Positions 5,461 to 7,332 of a DNA stretch of 7,332 bases are shown here, in pieces (the first letter of the stretch is position 1; the number at the start of each line of letters is the position of its first letter). The DNA is from Rhodocyclaceae bacterium (lineage in GTDB: Bacteria; Pseudomonadota; Gammaproteobacteria; Burkholderiales; Rhodocyclaceae), in contig JANYAW010000389.1 of assembly GCA_025361105.1 (NCBI GenBank), positions 1 through 7,332 of the forward strand, written 5' to 3'. The position numbers and the translations under genes are program-made. The notes under the pieces are model-generated. The model was not told the DNA's origin, did not search any database, and saw only the letters and a program-made list of their open reading frames with translations.

Positions 5461-7325
5461 TTGGTTTTCTTTGCTTGGATGGCTTCAATCTGATCCATGA
5501 TTTTGTTCATCCGCGCGACCAGTGCTTGATAAGGCGCAGGGGATGCCAAATCAACGCCGGCTTCCTTGACCAGCTCATACGGATAGCGCGAGCCGCCAGC
5601 GCGCAAGACGTTAAGGTATCGCTCGCGCGCGCCAGGTGTGCCTTTGAGAATTTCTGCGGCGAACATTGAGCCGGCTGAAATTGAGGTGGCATATTGAAAG
5701 ACATAAAAGCCACGATAAAAATGCGGAATGTAAGCCCACTCGACGGTATAAAGATCGTCGATTTTGACTACGCCTTCACTGTCGCCGTGATAGCGCTTGA
5801 GAATGTCACCGTAGATTTTGGTGATGGCTTCGCCGGTGAGTGATTCACCTTTGTCGACCTTGGCATGCACCGTGCGTTCAAAGTCGGCAAACATGGCTTG
5901 GCGGAAAAATGTGCCACGCAGGTTTTCTAAATCGGAACCGAGATAGAGCAGGCGTTCTTCATCGCTCTTGGCGATTTTCATCATGTGATTGAGCAAGAAA
6001 ACTTCGTTGGTGGTCGACGCGATTTCTGCCGTGAAAGTCGGGTAATCGGCGGTGATGTAAGGCTGCGCCTTGTTCGCCAAATACGAGTGCATAGCGTGAC
6101 CCCATTCGTGCGCCAAGGTCGACACCGATTCATAGTCATCGTTGTGATTGAGCAGCAAATACGGATGCACGTCGTAAGCCGCACCGTTCATATAGGCGCC
6201 GGAGGCTTTGCGTGGCCGTGAATACACGTCCATCCAGCGATTTTTTGTTCCTTGCGTCATTGCTTTGACGTAGTCGTCACCCAGCGGTGCGACTGAGGCG
6301 AGCATCAAGGCGGTGGAGTCTTTTATCGAATAAACCTGCGTACTTTTCACCAGCGGTGGATAGATGTCGTAGTAACGCATCTCGGTCACGCCGAGCATTT
6401 TTGCGCGCAGTTTGAAGTAGCGGTGTAGCGTCGGCAAGTTGGCATTGGCCTGCTCGACCAAGGTATTGTAAACCGCTGCGGGCAGCTTGTTGCCATCGAG
6501 TGCTTGGGTCAACGAATCCGGATAGTTGCGAACCTTGGAATAGACCGTGCTCTTCTTCAAATACTCGTAAAAATTCACGCCATAAGTACGCTCGAATTCT
6601 TTCCATTTTCCCCAGAAGGCATCGAAGACTTTTTTGCGATCTTCGCGATTGGGCAGGGAGCGATATTTGGTATACGCCGATTGATCAATGACGACTTCAG
6701 TGCCGTCGGAAAGTTTCACTTTCGGCCACGGCATGTCGGCGTTTGATAAAGTGCCATAGACCGCTTCGGCGGCGTTGGTAGCTGAACCAAAAGTGGCGAT
6801 CAAAGCTTCGCCACCCTTGTCCAGTGTGTGCTCGGCGGAACGCAAGATGTTGTCCAGCGGCTGACGATAAATCGCCAGGGATTTATCTTTTTTCAGGAAT
6901 CCATTCACTTTGGCGCGACCCATTTTCAATATCTCGGGGCTGGCAAATGAACTGGCTTCCTGCAATTTATTTCCCAACACATCGGCACGTTGACTTAAGT
7001 CCAATCCGGCAGTGGCACCGGTGTCTTCATCGCGCCATTGGAAGGCATAACTGGCCAGCAATGCGTAGCGTTTTTGCATATCGGAATTCAAATCCATGCA
7101 GCGTTTGAATTCCTTGACCGACGACGCGAGTTTGCCGCTACATTCAGCAAATTCCTTGAACTGTGCTTCGACGCGCACGGCATCCTTGTCCCAGTCGGCT
7201 TGGGATTTGTACATGTCTTTCAAATTCCAACGGTCGGCTTCAGTTTCTGCTGGATTTGCCGCCGTTGCAACGTTCGCAAAAAGTACCATGACGGCAACGC
7301 TGCTAATTTTTAATTTGGAAATCAT
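5457..7325 (-). CDS. pepF: Oligoendopeptidase F-type M3 metallopeptidase with signal peptide (622 aa)
   Basis: Zinc endopeptidase of family M3 that cleaves oligopeptides; most PepF proteins are cytoplasmic, but this one carries an export signal. N-terminus: basic residues Lys4 and Lys6, a hydrophobic core (7-19) and a cleavage region ATAA (20-23), giving a mature protein of about 600 residues, the normal PepF length. The PepF N-terminal helical region spans about 30-230 and the catalytic M3 domain about 230-610. The zinc site is HEWGH (His406, Glu407, His410), with the third ligand Glu434 in FTAEIASTTNE. Substrate-side residues include His535 and Tyr537 in PHFYRGFYVFQYATS. The only cysteines are Cys62 and Cys76. 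The ATG (7323-7325) is preceded by GAGACA, a plausible short Shine-Dalgarno, but only 7 upstream bases are visible and any promoter is outside. Its stop overlaps the TTG of the acetyltransferase gene, making it the likely first visible gene of the array. Confidence 0.94.
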   Translation of the reverse strand: MISKLKISSVAVMVLFANVATAANPAETEADRWNLKDMYKSQADWDKDAVRVEAQFKEFAECSGKLASSVKEFKRCMDLNSDMQKRYALLASYAFQWRDEDTGATAGLDLSQRADVLGNKLQEASSFASPEILKMGRAKVNGFLKKDKSLAIYRQPLDNILRSAEHTLDKGGEALIATFGSATNAAEAVYGTLSNADMPWPKVKLSDGTEVVIDQSAYTKYRSLPNREDRKKVFDAFWGKWKEFERTYGVNFYEYLKKSTVYSKVRNYPDSLTQALDGNKLPAAVYNTLVEQANANLPTLHRYFKLRAKMLGVTEMRYYDIYPPLVKSTQVYSIKDSTALMLASVAPLGDDYVKAMTQGTKNRWMDVYSRPRKASGAYMNGAAYDVHPYLLLNHNDDYESVSTLAHEWGHAMHSYLANKAQPYITADYPTFTAEIASTTNEVFLLNHMMKIAKSDEERLLYLGSDLENLRGTFFRQAMFADFERTVHAKVDKGESLTGEAITKIYGDILKRYHGDSEGVVKIDDLYTVEWAYIPHFYRGFYVFQYATSISAGSMFAAEILKGTPGARERYLNVLRAGGSRYPYELVKEAGVDLASPAPYQALVARMNKIMDQIEAIQAKKTN

Positions 7326-7332
7326 TGTCTCG

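Noticed and set aside
6277..6606. 109-codon - strand frame inside the peptidase
   Set aside because: Same-strand alternative frame of a complete PepF gene. Low-complexity, Arg-rich composition typical of an out-of-frame reading.

Overview
The window reads as ordinary chromosomal DNA from a Gram-negative proteobacterium of moderate GC (a little above 50% by eye). An RND inner-membrane pump and a signal-peptide-bearing peptidase both imply a periplasm. The Nu-class (YfcG/YghU-like) glutathione transferase, the RimJ/RimL-type acetyltransferase and the carboxylesterase are all common in Beta- and Gammaproteobacteria. I cannot assign a genus from sequence alone.

Layout: on the + strand, bases 1-1919 carry the C-terminal ~60% of an HAE1-type RND efflux permease. 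Its N-terminal part, with TM1-TM4 and the first periplasmic half, lies upstream of the window. After a 44-bp convergent junction, the rest of the window (1964-7325) is a tight run of six genes on the - strand. In transcription order they are: a secreted M3-family oligoendopeptidase F (7325-5457), a GNAT acetyltransferase (5460-4870), a phospholipase/carboxylesterase-type serine esterase (4844-4164), an alpha/beta hydrolase (4111-3311), a Nu-class glutathione transferase/disulfide reductase (3298-2588) and a second GST-fold protein (2584-1964). Junctions are -4, 25, 52, 12 and 3 bp, so an operon or a set of overlapping transcripts is likely. No stretch over 300 bp lacks a gene.

How the genes may work together (inference): the distal four genes, two serine hydrolases and two glutathione-dependent proteins, would fit housekeeping or detoxification chemistry on esters and electrophiles. 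S-formylglutathione-type or glutathione-adduct turnover is conceivable, but nothing in the sequence proves a shared pathway. The peptidase would trim oligopeptides in the periplasm and looks functionally unrelated. The pump converges on the array and is probably a separate transcription unit whose adaptor gene would be expected upstream.

I see no mobile element, CRISPR array, tRNA, rRNA or defence system, and no strong candidate for a novel system. The most unusual observation is a pair of near-identical 30-bp sequences (1925-1954 and 4886-4915), each at the 3' end of a - strand gene. One copy is translated as the C-terminal tail of the acetyltransferase. Other points worth checking are an extra hydrophobic helix at the end of the RND pump, a TTGA stop/start overlap, a periplasmic version of PepF with exactly two cysteines, and a Ser-to-Cys change next to the glutathione site of the Nu-class enzyme.
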